Source: a virus. Taken from it: DNA of 29,707 nucleotides. The position numbers were made by a program, and so were the translations under genes. Location of the stretch: the IMG/VR virus record IMGVR_UViG_3300043446_002631, positions 1 through 29,707 of that record. One strand, 5' to 3'. The notes under the pieces were generated by a model, which saw only the letters and a program-made list of their open reading frames with translations, had not been told where the DNA came from and made no database searches. Numbering within the stretch: the first letter of the stretch is position 1; each line of letters opens with the position of its first letter. This document shows, piece by piece, positions 9,901 to 19,091 of the stretch.

Positions 9901-12900
9901 TGATAACATTAGGGCAGGTACGTAATCATTTTTACAAGATTGGCGAAACCGCTAAGGGATTTTTGGGATTAGCATCGGCTTCTAGTAATCTCAGGGATAT
10001 TAATACAGATACATTAGCGGGTACATTATTACAGCACAGTTCTCCATTGACTGTTACTGGATTATTTTCCAATGACCGTCAGGCCAATTTTTATCATAGT
10101 ATTAATTTTGCAAGAAAAGAATACACAAGATTTAAAAATAAATTTTTAGAATTAGCCAGTGTACTCCCGGAAGCAGCAAGTGGTGATGTATCGACTATTG
10201 TTGATTTGATAATGTCTAATATAAATCAAGTTAAAGATAGCAGTTTCCCTTGGTATTATTCTGACATGGTTCCTTCAGGAAAAAATTATAAGTCTATCAT
10301 TTATTCGATTACTAATCCAAGCACAAAAATCTATAATATTACCACTGCGTTTGCTGATTCTGTGCCAAGCTCAAAAAGTATCTTAGTTTATTTAAATGGA
10401 ATTCAGTTAATCAAAACCAAAGACTACACATTTAGTACTAGTCCAGTGGTTATTATTGATACATCTGTTACATTGTCATTGAATGACATACTAGAAATTA
10501 GAGAGTATATTAACACCAATGGTAATTATGTTCCTGAGACTCCAACCAAGTTAGGGATTTATCCTAAATTTCAGCCTGTACGATATTTAGATAATACTTA
10601 TAGAACTCCGACTTATGTAATACAAGGGCACGATGGCAGTCTAATTCCAGCATTCAATGATTTTAGGGATAATCTTGTTTTAGAACTTGAGTATAGAATA
10701 TATAATAATATAAAAACTGAATACTCAAGAAATCAATTTGATATATTAGCACAAATTCCTGGGAACTTTAGAACTACTGATTATTCTCTTAGCGAATTTA
10801 ATCAGATTCTCAATGTAGAATTTTTGAAATGGGTAGGTTCTAATCAAGTTGACTACATAACCAATAATTATTTTGTTGGTAATGACAGTTTTACCTACAA
10901 TTACAATAAATCAGTAACTGACAATAATCAATACTTGCCGGGATTTTGGAGAGGAATTTATAAATTTTATTTTGATACAGACCGCCCGCATTCGCACCCG
11001 TGGGAAATGTTGGGCTTCACTGTCAAGCCAACATGGTGGGATACTTACTATAGTTGGACTAACCCAACTAAAAGAGCTGCGCTAATTTTAGCCATAAGCA
11101 ACGGATATATAAATGATCCTGCACAACCAGTAAGTATTAACACTGTATATGCTAGACCCGGATTTAATCAAATAGTACCTGTTGATAATTCAGGTAATCT
11201 GTTAAGTCCAATGACTATATTAGTAAGAAACTATAATAGCACTACGTTCGGTAATAATTTCTCAGTAGGCGATCACGGTCCAGTAGAGTCGGCATGGCGT
11301 AGGAGTAGTGAATATCCATATGCACTGCATAGAACTATGGCATTAATGAAGCCTGCTAGATATTTTGGATTATTATATGATATCAGCAGTTATAAACTTG
11401 ACTCAAGTTTAACTTATCCACAATTTAGAAATATTAATCTTAGTAAAAGATTGGCAACCACAGAATATCCAATTCCATCTGATACTGTGCGTACAGCTGG
11501 ATATATCAATTGGATTCACGGATATTTAACCAGTCAAGGCTATCAATCTTCTGATCTCATTGAGTCAAAGTTAGCTAACTTAGAAATAAATCTAACACAT
11601 AGACTGGCTGGATTTAGCGACAAAAAGTTTTTAACAGTAATAGCAGAGCAGCAAAGCACAGCTACTAATCAACGATCAATTATTATCCCTGATGAGAATT
11701 ATTCGATCAATTTAAATAAAAGTGTACCTATAACCACAGTGGTTTATAGTGCCGTAATTATTGAACGTACCGATACTGGTTTTACTGTGTCAGGATTTGA
11801 TACCTCATTTCCATATTTTACAATTATTCCAAGCGAAGTTACTGGAAAATCATACACTGTAGAAGTCTTAGACCATAGAGGGGTAATCTATCTTGATTTC
11901 AAGTTAGAAAAGCTGACTGTTCCTTATGGGTTTGAGTTTGTAACAGAACAACAAGTAGTAGATTTCTTAATCAGTTACCAACGTTATCTATTAGGCCAAG
12001 GTTGGATATTTGATAATTATAGCAGTGATCTTGGTTATAATCAGGACTGGGTACTCAGTGCTAGAGAATTCTTGACTTGGGCTTCTCAAGGCTGGAAGTC
12101 AGAAAATATTTTAGTTGTGAGCCCAGTGGGAGACACAATAAGTTTTTACAATGATGAATCTGTCGTTGATAATATTGATGGCCAGACCGGCAGATTGTTA
12201 GGTGTAAATTTTAATGTTATACGTCGAAGCGAATTTAGTATTACCAGAGATGGGTTGTTAACTAAAATTTTTACCATAAGTGGCCAAAGTATTGCATTTG
12301 CAGAATTAAATTTAGTTCAATTTGAGCATGTGCTGTGCTTCGATAATGTTACTGTTTTCAACGACATAGTGTACAAACCAGAATTGGGCAGCAGAAAATC
12401 CAGACTTAAATTAGCTGGTGTTAAAACTGCCCAATGGGATGGACAATTAACACCACCTGGTTTTATATACTCTAGCGGAAAAATTGACGAGTGGACTGCT
12501 GGCGTTGATTACAAAAAAGGTGATATTGTACTATATAAAAACAAGAACTACACTGCAACACAAAATCAAATTGCCAGCGACAGTTTTAATTATAACTATT
12601 GGACTCTGCTAGATAGCACTATTACACAAGAGCTGATACCAAATTTCAGCTACGGTGCTAGTCGGTCAACGGACTACTATGACATTGACAATTCACCAGT
12701 TGATGAAGAATTTGCTAAATTTAGCCGAGGCCTAATAGGATACCGTAGTCGTTCATACCTGGCCAATCTTGGCATGAGTGAAACTACGCAATCAAAATTT
12801 TATCAAGGCTATATTAGACAGAAAGGCACTCGTAATGCTGTTGATGCGCTAGCTCGTGCACGATTTGATGGACTAGAAAATAACATCGAAATCTATGAAG

Positions 12901-15900
12901 AATGGGGCGCTAGAGTCGGTGAATATGGCGCAATTGATAGCAATCCGGCAATTCAGATTATTCTGGAAGAAAGTGTTTTTAACAATAATCCATTAATATT
13001 TGAGCTTTTAGATAATAATAATACAGGCCAAGGCACTGAATCTAGGAAATTACTTCCCTATGATTTACTGAGTCGACCAGAAAATTACAAGTCTGACATT
13101 TTCTTGAATCGCAACGTGATTCCTGATACTGTGTATAAAATAGAATTATTCGGTGATAGTATCATGTGCGGACGTGATCCTGCTTATGCAGGGGCTAGCT
13201 TGACCTGTGTTGCCGATCAAATCACAGGCAGAGTCAACAATCCTCCAGATTTCTTGATTTACAGTAATTTAGACAGCGCATATAAGGTTGCAGTTACCAC
13301 ACGTTCATCGCAGAATTCTACTTCTGGAAATTTACTAGCTGGGAGCGATGGCGTAAACGGCGCATGGCCCGATGATATTGAAGCTGATATTGTGGTGATT
13401 AATCATGGGTTAATGGATGCTAAAAACGGTGTCACTCTGACAGCTTATAAAAATAATTTAATTGCACTAAGACAAAAGCTGCGTCCTGAGCAAACCTGTT
13501 TGTGGGTTACACCAACACCTATTAGTTCTGCCACCGGTGCAGCATGGACTTCGGCTGGCGGTTACAGCAATATCAGTGATTATGTTAACACTATGAAATC
13601 AGTGGCTAGGTTGTACAACGACTACATTGTAGATGCCTACAGTTTAACAGGATACACTGATACTCTTGGTGCAGATGGGTTACATCCTACTCAAGCTGGT
13701 TATAATTTGTATGTAAACAATGGCATAGTTCCAGAAATTAAAAAGATTATCTCTAATCACCAAAGAACATTTATTAAAGATTACGAGGATGATATTAAAT
13801 CAGCTGGGTACGTAAATCAAGCTGATGTCAATGGACTTATTTTTGATATAGCTCAACTCGATCAAGTTGCATCCGACATTGTGAGCAATCTCAGCACTGG
13901 ATACAAAATTTGGATAGCCAAGTATTTTAACAAAGATTGGCAAGTAATAAGAGCTTATAAAAATGTTGCCAGTGTAACATTTATTGACCTAGATCTCGAC
14001 CAAAAAATTATTGTAACCACAGATATTGCTCATAATTTAGAAATTGCTGATGTAATTGCTATTAAGAATGCCAGAGACGACATAGATGGTTTTTATCAAG
14101 TATTTGATGTTACTGACACAACAATTGTGCTCGTGGCCCCGGCAGCGGTAATAGCCAACTTGGTAGATAATCCTGTTGTTGATATTACAGGTGAAATCTA
14201 TGACTTTGTAACCTTGCGTTTCGCTACTATATCAGACGGACTTAGAAATACTCCGCGCCATGGATGGTTAGATACTGATCTAGCCTGGATCGACAGGGTA
14301 AATGATGCAACAGCATCTTGGGCGGTATTTGGAATTACTGACATTGTTAATTCTGTTATAAATTGGAAACTAGTTCGCAGTGCTGAGCCTAAAGTAGATC
14401 TAAATAGCATCAACAATTTATATTTGTATAGCCAAAAAACTAAAAAAATACTTACAAGATTAGATATTTTTGATCCTGCCAAAGGTCGTGTACTAGGTGT
14501 AGTAGCTGCTGACATAGATTACACAGGTAGTGTAGATCCTGCACAGTATAACAGCAAAATAACGGATAATACTCTGTCAGTTGACAATCAGGTTGCTTGG
14601 GGACAAAAACAACTAGGGCAATACTGGTGGAATATTGATCAATGCCGATTCATTGATTACGAACAACATACCATTGATTATCGCGTTAGCAATTGGGGAA
14701 AGCTGTTTCCTGGATCATCGATTCATGTATATGAATGGATAGTCAGCGATTACTTGCCTAGTGAGCATGTAGAACTTGGACTAGACGGTGTGCCTCTATA
14801 TGCCGAAAATCAGGCTTATTCAGTGGCTAACTATGTTGATCCAGATACTAATGCTATTACCACCAGATATTTTTATTGGGTACGTAGTCGCAAAAACAAA
14901 TTCATAGTAGATAAAATTAATAGTTCCTACTCATTAGAGAACATGATTATGTCTCCTGCAGCACAGGGCATTCCGTATGTGGCTGCTCTGAAGTCTAACG
15001 CCATTGCTTTATACAATGCAGGGCAATACTTGGTCGACATGGATACTGTGTTGTATGTTAGTTATCAGAATCAAGTTAATGATAGAATTATACATACTGA
15101 TTTTAAATTAGTTCAAGATGGTAATGAACAAAGTCTTATTCCTGAACGAATAGAGAAAAAAATTATAGACAGCCTAGTAGGTGCTGACGCTGTTATGAAC
15201 ATTGTTCCTGATCAAGCTCTAAATGCTTATGAAAGACTTGGTATTGGAATACGACCACGTCAGACGTTGTTAGTCAATCGTTTAAAAGCAGTTGAAAATG
15301 TCATCAAGTACGTTAACAGTGTTTTGCGTGAATATCCAGCAGCTGGCAGACTAATCAATAACGATCTGATCAATTCTGACAATTTTTATGCTCTTGACCC
15401 CGAACCGGCTACTACAGAATACAATAATCGTGTAACCAGCTACGCTAATTTACTGTCACAGATTAGCAGCCCTTCTGCTAATCAATTAGTGTTAGTGGCA
15501 GCCGATGAAACCAATGACAATTATTGGGTGCTGTATCGGCGCAATTCAAGTAACAGTCAATGGGTGGCTGTTAAACGTCAATCGTTTAATGTGCCATTGT
15601 TATGGTCCTTTACTGATTGGTATGCCAATGGCTATGATTATACAGTCCAACCTAATTTTACTGTACGCACTCCGATGGAGCTATACAAGTTGCCAATTGG
15701 CAACGGCACTATTGTTAAAATACTTAACACAGATCAAGAAATTATTTCTGGAACTTATAGGGGAGTAGAAGAAACCCCTGGTAATTTTGAAATATATAAA
15801 TTTACCTATGAAAACAATCGTTTAAAATGGAACCTAATAGGTCTTCAAAACGGTACTTTCCAGATTAAAGATCTATTTTATCAAAGCCAGGGATTTGATT

Positions 15901-18281
15901 CGGACCCGTACGACACCAGTTACTATGACTATAATTTCTTTATCGAATTACGTTATGTTCTTGCTGGGTTAAAACAAGATGTGTTCATTGCCGATCTGGC
16001 TGTTAACTATAACAAGTTGATGTTTTTTGTCATTGATTACATTTTAAGTGAACAAACTTACATTGATTGGTTCTTTAAAACTAGTCTTGTTACTGTACTA
16101 CATAAAATTTCTGGTCTACAACAAGACCCAGGATTTATTAACGATAGACAAAGTTACTATGAAAATTACATTCAAGAAGTCAAGCCTTATCGAACAAAAA
16201 TACGTCAATATATATTAAATTACAGTGAGATTGAATTACCTCGTTTAGCTGTTACTGATTTTGATCTTCCTGCTTACTACGACCAAAATTTAAAAATATT
16301 CCGTAGCCCCAATGGAGACCTGTCAACCGTTGACACTGCTAAATTTTCTGAAGCTGCATATCAGGATTGGTATAATAATCATACCTATACTATTGGTAGT
16401 TTAGATATAGCATGGCCTGGTTACGGTTATTATGATTGCCATAATGGTGGTGCCGAGCCCGACATCGCTATTGTGCGTACAGACACTAATACCGGTGTAA
16501 ATGCAGAATATACCACTCGCCTGTCAGGGCTTAATAGTATATCTAAGGTTGATCTAGAGACCACTGGTAATAATTATATAACTACACCGTTAGTCTCGGT
16601 AATCGGCAACGGTGCAACACCTATTAGTGATCGAGCAATTTACGAATTCCGTGTTAGCAGTACCGGAACTAACGAATCTAATGCCAGTATTAGTTTTGGT
16701 TTATACAGTATTAGTTCAGCGTCCATGCTGTACTCAACTGTGACAAACGGCTATACCATGCACAGAATACGTCGTACCGACGGTGTAGTCGAATTCAGCA
16801 GAGGATATAATATACCTAATCAAACCACTGCCAATTATGCAGGATTTACCGGCAGTGATCTAGCTTCAGATCTCGGTGCTACTACTAAAGATTACATTGT
16901 AGTGGTGCATACATCGGGCAATCCTGAGCCTTACAGGTTGCAAACAGATCTACTAGAAGCCATGTATAGTTGTGGTGCCAGTGACGAAATCTATAATTCA
17001 GCTACTGTATTTAAAACTGGGGGTGCTTACGTACTAGTAGGTATTCCTGGTTCAGGAAAAGGCAATGGATTAGAAAATTATGCCGGTAGTACTAATAACA
17101 GCACCGATGCAGCCTGCTGGGTAGAATTTAAATTACGATCCGGCATGTTAATTCCCACAGCGGCATTTCCCAGAGCCGAATATTTTAGTACCACTGTTAC
17201 CAGATCTCTACCTGGGGATAAGCCGCCGCATTATGCAGTAGTAGTACCCAGAATGACCAACACCACAGTTCGTAAAATTCGAACCGTGATAAGGTTTGAT
17301 AGAACACAATATACCAGTGTAGTCAAGGATTGGACGCCGGTAGGGTATGATACTAATAAATTTGATTATTCTGGCACTGATTTTATTGATCCTTTTGATA
17401 AAGGATATAAAGCAGGTAGCGTGTTGAGTTATCAAGGACAAGCATACCGCCTTACAAGAGACATGTATTCAAGGTATTACACAGAAGGTTCAGCTAATGT
17501 TGCTGTGGTTCCTGGAAACAAATTTGAATTTGCTGCCACCAATGTTATCGGTGCAGACCAGGATCCCTCAAGTCGAACCTACATGCATGGTTATTTTAAT
17601 AATGCCAATGACAGGATCATGGCCTATTACCAGCCCACTGGACTGATGACACCCAAAGAACTAGCCAGGCTGGTTCCTGGTATTGATCCTGCCCAGACAG
17701 TTATAGGTAATACTACCATTGGAGTAGACACTATTCTAGTAGGTGATACTTTTAGTAGTGTGGTAGGTATTAGTCCTGGAAATATCAAGGTAAATGGTGG
17801 AAGTTTTGTCAGCAACATTTTCTCGCATGCGCCAGAAGAGCTCATGCCGGGGCAAACATTTGATAGTCTTACCATGCGTGTAACAGTGAATAATAGTATT
17901 GCTAGTACCAACGTTACCGGAGTTCCGTATGTGGCTAATATTAGTACTACTAGTTTCGGACTGTATAAAGACCTAAACGGTAATGTTCAGTACTTTACTT
18001 ACGGATCTGCGACTACCACGCTGGCACAACCATTGTCCCTTACAGACGCAAACATTTATGTTAGCAATGGCAGTTTGCTGGCAGTACCGAATCCTGGTGC
18101 AATTGTGCCCGGTATTGTTATGATCAATGGTGAACGCATACAATACTATGTCAAAGACGGTAATAGGCTTAGTCAATTGCGTCGCGGAATCAATATCACT
18201 GGCGCTGCACTGGTGCATCCAGTGGGTAGCAGAGTAGATGATGTTAGCTCAGCTGTTGTAGTGAATGTGATAAAAGTATAA
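6951..18281 (+). CDS. giant virion structural protein with SGNH-hydrolase and ILEI-like domains
   Basis: One uninterrupted frame of 3776 aa, probably a peripheral baseplate or fibre-base protein (it occupies the gp7 position). The N-terminus (LNFLPNIFRSETNKKFLG, FVNYSQYYWLPNGPE), the middle (HPWEMLGFTVKPTWWDTYY, ESAWRRSSEYPYALHRTMAL) and the segment KQLGQYWWNIDQCRFIDYEQ resemble, from memory, very large structural proteins of marine T4-like phages. Embedded modules: a copper-protein-like domain near 150-255; a W..G..Y..GD.V.Y carbohydrate-module-like stretch at 1848-1886; an SGNH hydrolase at about 2062-2270 (GDSIMCG with Ser2070, NHGLMD, DGLHPT with Asp2242 and His2245); and an ILEI/FAM3-like domain at about 3228-3375. 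The C-terminal 350 residues look conserved. Structural role is well supported; the precise T4 counterpart is not. Confidence 0.85.
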   Translation: MAVIRKTLNFLPNIFRSETNKKFLGSTLDQLVSEPSFTRTDGFIGRKFSVTFRQSDNYVQEPTTNRTNYQLEPGLIAKNNSGDIDFYADYIDIINNITNNNGIANNHDRLFESEYYSFDPRIDLDKFVNYSQYYWLPNGPETVTISTLVSTTSNVITVTGNAASSAYTINTAANPTIRLNRGVTYAFTVNHPGSSFWIQTEPGIIGTKKYASATSSRRVQGVTNNGTSSGTVTFAVPTETVQDFYFGMKLIDYVDYAISDTFTSVDGSNYTLGVTAFDGNNDYPKGRFVIFLNPSSNSADWTTRTGSIVPTNQRRGVYQININHNNQVELTFVRSLPATPRVQVQLGATQAGEEYTVTSDQFVMIDPITAPVTKLFYQNSVNSALCGEIEIIDTPLQIINVTANIIGQTSYTSPTGVVLTNGMKVFFDNTVTPSQYQNKTYIVEGVGTAIRLIDFNKLIGVEVENPFESVPFDTVNYDMDLFDGDVRTSFGHDYITINRSSLDLNAWSRSNRWFHIDVIKSSAAYNNRVPVIDQSSRAQRPIIEFDPDLRLFNMSRIGVDLVDQFFSPGTVLNVNGQAIVLNDIAQINLLPITTVKNYGINLQIGQKVVFACDLDSTVRRSIYRVDTVDQSALLTYDGILAGTIELKYQKRLVNGFMTSFLTELVPGADIYLEDMTYIGKVEQIYSNTQLLLDRAPTQNYNSVCCIRYNIPKIVLTSLDVLESYESVTVLIGDNAKKTFYLTASLVWTQAQQKNLLNQEPLFDVINSAGQSFSSTIAYPNSLFTGTKLFSYKRGTTSNDPVLGFPVSYAGIENSTGDLNFVNNFETDQFTHTVSNIINDEVSKKIYTGFLEKITGRTTYGKINVWNKVDRATRQYQHLSSIFDGVTSYYEIGVVPAAESVTVGSETSLRVYINNNLLIKSRPGQSDAYSYQLVGTRKTIRIDPTLLSADDKIDIFVYSNEVSDFGYYTIPQNLEYNGQNLPISLITLGQVRNHFYKIGETAKGFLGLASASSNLRDINTDTLAGTLLQHSSPLTVTGLFSNDRQANFYHSINFARKEYTRFKNKFLELASVLPEAASGDVSTIVDLIMSNINQVKDSSFPWYYSDMVPSGKNYKSIIYSITNPSTKIYNITTAFADSVPSSKSILVYLNGIQLIKTKDYTFSTSPVVIIDTSVTLSLNDILEIREYINTNGNYVPETPTKLGIYPKFQPVRYLDNTYRTPTYVIQGHDGSLIPAFNDFRDNLVLELEYRIYNNIKTEYSRNQFDILAQIPGNFRTTDYSLSEFNQILNVEFLKWVGSNQVDYITNNYFVGNDSFTYNYNKSVTDNNQYLPGFWRGIYKFYFDTDRPHSHPWEMLGFTVKPTWWDTYYSWTNPTKRAALILAISNGYINDPAQPVSINTVYARPGFNQIVPVDNSGNLLSPMTILVRNYNSTTFGNNFSVGDHGPVESAWRRSSEYPYALHRTMALMKPARYFGLLYDISSYKLDSSLTYPQFRNINLSKRLATTEYPIPSDTVRTAGYINWIHGYLTSQGYQSSDLIESKLANLEINLTHRLAGFSDKKFLTVIAEQQSTATNQRSIIIPDENYSINLNKSVPITTVVYSAVIIERTDTGFTVSGFDTSFPYFTIIPSEVTGKSYTVEVLDHRGVIYLDFKLEKLTVPYGFEFVTEQQVVDFLISYQRYLLGQGWIFDNYSSDLGYNQDWVLSAREFLTWASQGWKSENILVVSPVGDTISFYNDESVVDNIDGQTGRLLGVNFNVIRRSEFSITRDGLLTKIFTISGQSIAFAELNLVQFEHVLCFDNVTVFNDIVYKPELGSRKSRLKLAGVKTAQWDGQLTPPGFIYSSGKIDEWTAGVDYKKGDIVLYKNKNYTATQNQIASDSFNYNYWTLLDSTITQELIPNFSYGASRSTDYYDIDNSPVDEEFAKFSRGLIGYRSRSYLANLGMSETTQSKFYQGYIRQKGTRNAVDALARARFDGLENNIEIYEEWGARVGEYGAIDSNPAIQIILEESVFNNNPLIFELLDNNNTGQGTESRKLLPYDLLSRPENYKSDIFLNRNVIPDTVYKIELFGDSIMCGRDPAYAGASLTCVADQITGRVNNPPDFLIYSNLDSAYKVAVTTRSSQNSTSGNLLAGSDGVNGAWPDDIEADIVVINHGLMDAKNGVTLTAYKNNLIALRQKLRPEQTCLWVTPTPISSATGAAWTSAGGYSNISDYVNTMKSVARLYNDYIVDAYSLTGYTDTLGADGLHPTQAGYNLYVNNGIVPEIKKIISNHQRTFIKDYEDDIKSAGYVNQADVNGLIFDIAQLDQVASDIVSNLSTGYKIWIAKYFNKDWQVIRAYKNVASVTFIDLDLDQKIIVTTDIAHNLEIADVIAIKNARDDIDGFYQVFDVTDTTIVLVAPAAVIANLVDNPVVDITGEIYDFVTLRFATISDGLRNTPRHGWLDTDLAWIDRVNDATASWAVFGITDIVNSVINWKLVRSAEPKVDLNSINNLYLYSQKTKKILTRLDIFDPAKGRVLGVVAADIDYTGSVDPAQYNSKITDNTLSVDNQVAWGQKQLGQYWWNIDQCRFIDYEQHTIDYRVSNWGKLFPGSSIHVYEWIVSDYLPSEHVELGLDGVPLYAENQAYSVANYVDPDTNAITTRYFYWVRSRKNKFIVDKINSSYSLENMIMSPAAQGIPYVAALKSNAIALYNAGQYLVDMDTVLYVSYQNQVNDRIIHTDFKLVQDGNEQSLIPERIEKKIIDSLVGADAVMNIVPDQALNAYERLGIGIRPRQTLLVNRLKAVENVIKYVNSVLREYPAAGRLINNDLINSDNFYALDPEPATTEYNNRVTSYANLLSQISSPSANQLVLVAADETNDNYWVLYRRNSSNSQWVAVKRQSFNVPLLWSFTDWYANGYDYTVQPNFTVRTPMELYKLPIGNGTIVKILNTDQEIISGTYRGVEETPGNFEIYKFTYENNRLKWNLIGLQNGTFQIKDLFYQSQGFDSDPYDTSYYDYNFFIELRYVLAGLKQDVFIADLAVNYNKLMFFVIDYILSEQTYIDWFFKTSLVTVLHKISGLQQDPGFINDRQSYYENYIQEVKPYRTKIRQYILNYSEIELPRLAVTDFDLPAYYDQNLKIFRSPNGDLSTVDTAKFSEAAYQDWYNNHTYTIGSLDIAWPGYGYYDCHNGGAEPDIAIVRTDTNTGVNAEYTTRLSGLNSISKVDLETTGNNYITTPLVSVIGNGATPISDRAIYEFRVSSTGTNESNASISFGLYSISSASMLYSTVTNGYTMHRIRRTDGVVEFSRGYNIPNQTTANYAGFTGSDLASDLGATTKDYIVVVHTSGNPEPYRLQTDLLEAMYSCGASDEIYNSATVFKTGGAYVLVGIPGSGKGNGLENYAGSTNNSTDAACWVEFKLRSGMLIPTAAFPRAEYFSTTVTRSLPGDKPPHYAVVVPRMTNTTVRKIRTVIRFDRTQYTSVVKDWTPVGYDTNKFDYSGTDFIDPFDKGYKAGSVLSYQGQAYRLTRDMYSRYYTEGSANVAVVPGNKFEFAATNVIGADQDPSSRTYMHGYFNNANDRIMAYYQPTGLMTPKELARLVPGIDPAQTVIGNTTIGVDTILVGDTFSSVVGISPGNIKVNGGSFVSNIFSHAPEELMPGQTFDSLTMRVTVNNSIASTNVTGVPYVANISTTSFGLYKDLNGNVQYFTYGSATTTLAQPLSLTDANIYVSNGSLLAVPNPGAIVPGIVMINGERIQYYVKDGNRLSQLRRGINITGAALVHPVGSRVDDVSSAVVVNVIKV

Positions 18282-18297
18282 AAGGCCTAGAATAATT

Positions 18298-18444
18298 ATG
18301 ATAAATATTGAAAAGTCACAAGAAACTGATCCCAAGCCACCTGTACCTCAAGAACCCGACGAACACAGTGGCATGATTGTACAGGGATTCTTTAAAATTT
18401 CGGATCCAGAATCTGGTGAAATAATTATACAAGGTCGCGATTGA
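18298..18444 (+). CDS. 48-aa protein sharing a motif with the next gene
   Basis: Starts 17 nt after the giant gene and ends 1 nt before the 201-aa gene, filling the gap exactly. The first half is Pro/Glu-rich (DPKPPVPQEPDEHSG). Residues 28-45 (VQGFFKISDPESGEIIIQ) resemble residues 8-25 of the following protein (ITGHVKIFDPVKHEVFVD). The tight spacing and shared motif make it likely to be expressed, perhaps as a small virion or assembly factor. No ribosome site is obvious before the ATG, and the family is not recognised. Confidence 0.6.
   Translation: MINIEKSQETDPKPPVPQEPDEHSGMIVQGFFKISDPESGEIIIQGRD
18300..18307 (+). promoter_or_regulatory. possible late promoter motif (GATAAATA)
   Basis: GATAAATA fits the NATAAATA late consensus and lies at the end of the giant gene, where a promoter for the fibre genes would be useful. 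It overlaps the start codon of the 48-aa frame, so it would serve the 201-aa gene and beyond rather than that frame. It could be a chance match. Confidence 0.35.
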
Positions 18445-18445
18445 A

Positions 18446-19051
18446 ATGACAAAAACTGAGCTTAAAATCACTGGACATGTTAAGATATTTGATCCTGTGA
18501 AACATGAAGTATTTGTTGATCAACATAATGCTATTCACTTTGAAAATATAAGTGAAGCGTTGGCCTATAGTTTAGCCAATAAAAAAACTAACTTTATCAG
18601 CGAAATGCATTTCGGGCGTGGTGGCACTAGTATAGATGCCAGTGGTGTTATCAATTATTCGCCTGCTAACATTAACTCACAGAACAGCAATCTATATAAT
18701 CCTACATTTTTTAAGATAGTAGACGACACTGATCAAGAAAACACAGATCCTATTAGAAATAATATGACTGTGCGTCATGTTCCTGGCACTGTATACACCG
18801 ACATTTTGGTTACTTGTTTGTTAGATTATGGTGAACCAGCTGGACAGTATGCGTTCGATAACGCGACTAATGTTGAATCACCGTTTGTGTTTGATGAACT
18901 AGGATTAAAAGGATGGAGTGCAGCAGGAAATGGCACTGGTAAGTTACTTACTCATGTGGTTTTTCACCCAGTGCAGAAAAGTTTGAATCGTCTTATACAA
19001 ATTGATTACACAGTTAGAATACAGAGCTTGACCAATTTAACTGGAATTTAA
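18446..19051 (+). CDS. conserved virion-associated protein, 201 aa
   Basis: Starts 1 nt after the stop of the 48-aa gene, so the two are probably translationally coupled. The N-terminus (ITGHVKIFDPVKHEVFVD, then QHNAIHFENISEAL) and the C-terminus (RLIQIDYTVRIQSLTNLTG) look like a compact beta-rich protein. From memory, proteins with this KI.DP...EV.VD..NAIHFEN opening lie among the baseplate and fibre genes of T4-like cyanophages. There is no signal peptide, membrane segment or enzymatic motif. A role as baseplate accessory protein or fibre adaptor is inferred from position. Confidence 0.7.
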   Translation: MTKTELKITGHVKIFDPVKHEVFVDQHNAIHFENISEALAYSLANKKTNFISEMHFGRGGTSIDASGVINYSPANINSQNSNLYNPTFFKIVDDTDQENTDPIRNNMTVRHVPGTVYTDILVTCLLDYGEPAGQYAFDNATNVESPFVFDELGLKGWSAAGNGTGKLLTHVVFHPVQKSLNRLIQIDYTVRIQSLTNLTGI

Positions 19052-19091
19052 ACTAGACTAAATATCATATATAATTTGGAGTCACAGGTTT

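Noticed and set aside
14198-14515. Minus-strand frame within the giant gene
   Set aside because: Shadow of a well-supported coding frame; no ribosome site or promoter.
19050-19065. CTAAATAT before the S74 fibre gene as a late promoter
   Set aside because: One mismatch to NATAAATA at the key T position; not distinguishable from background.
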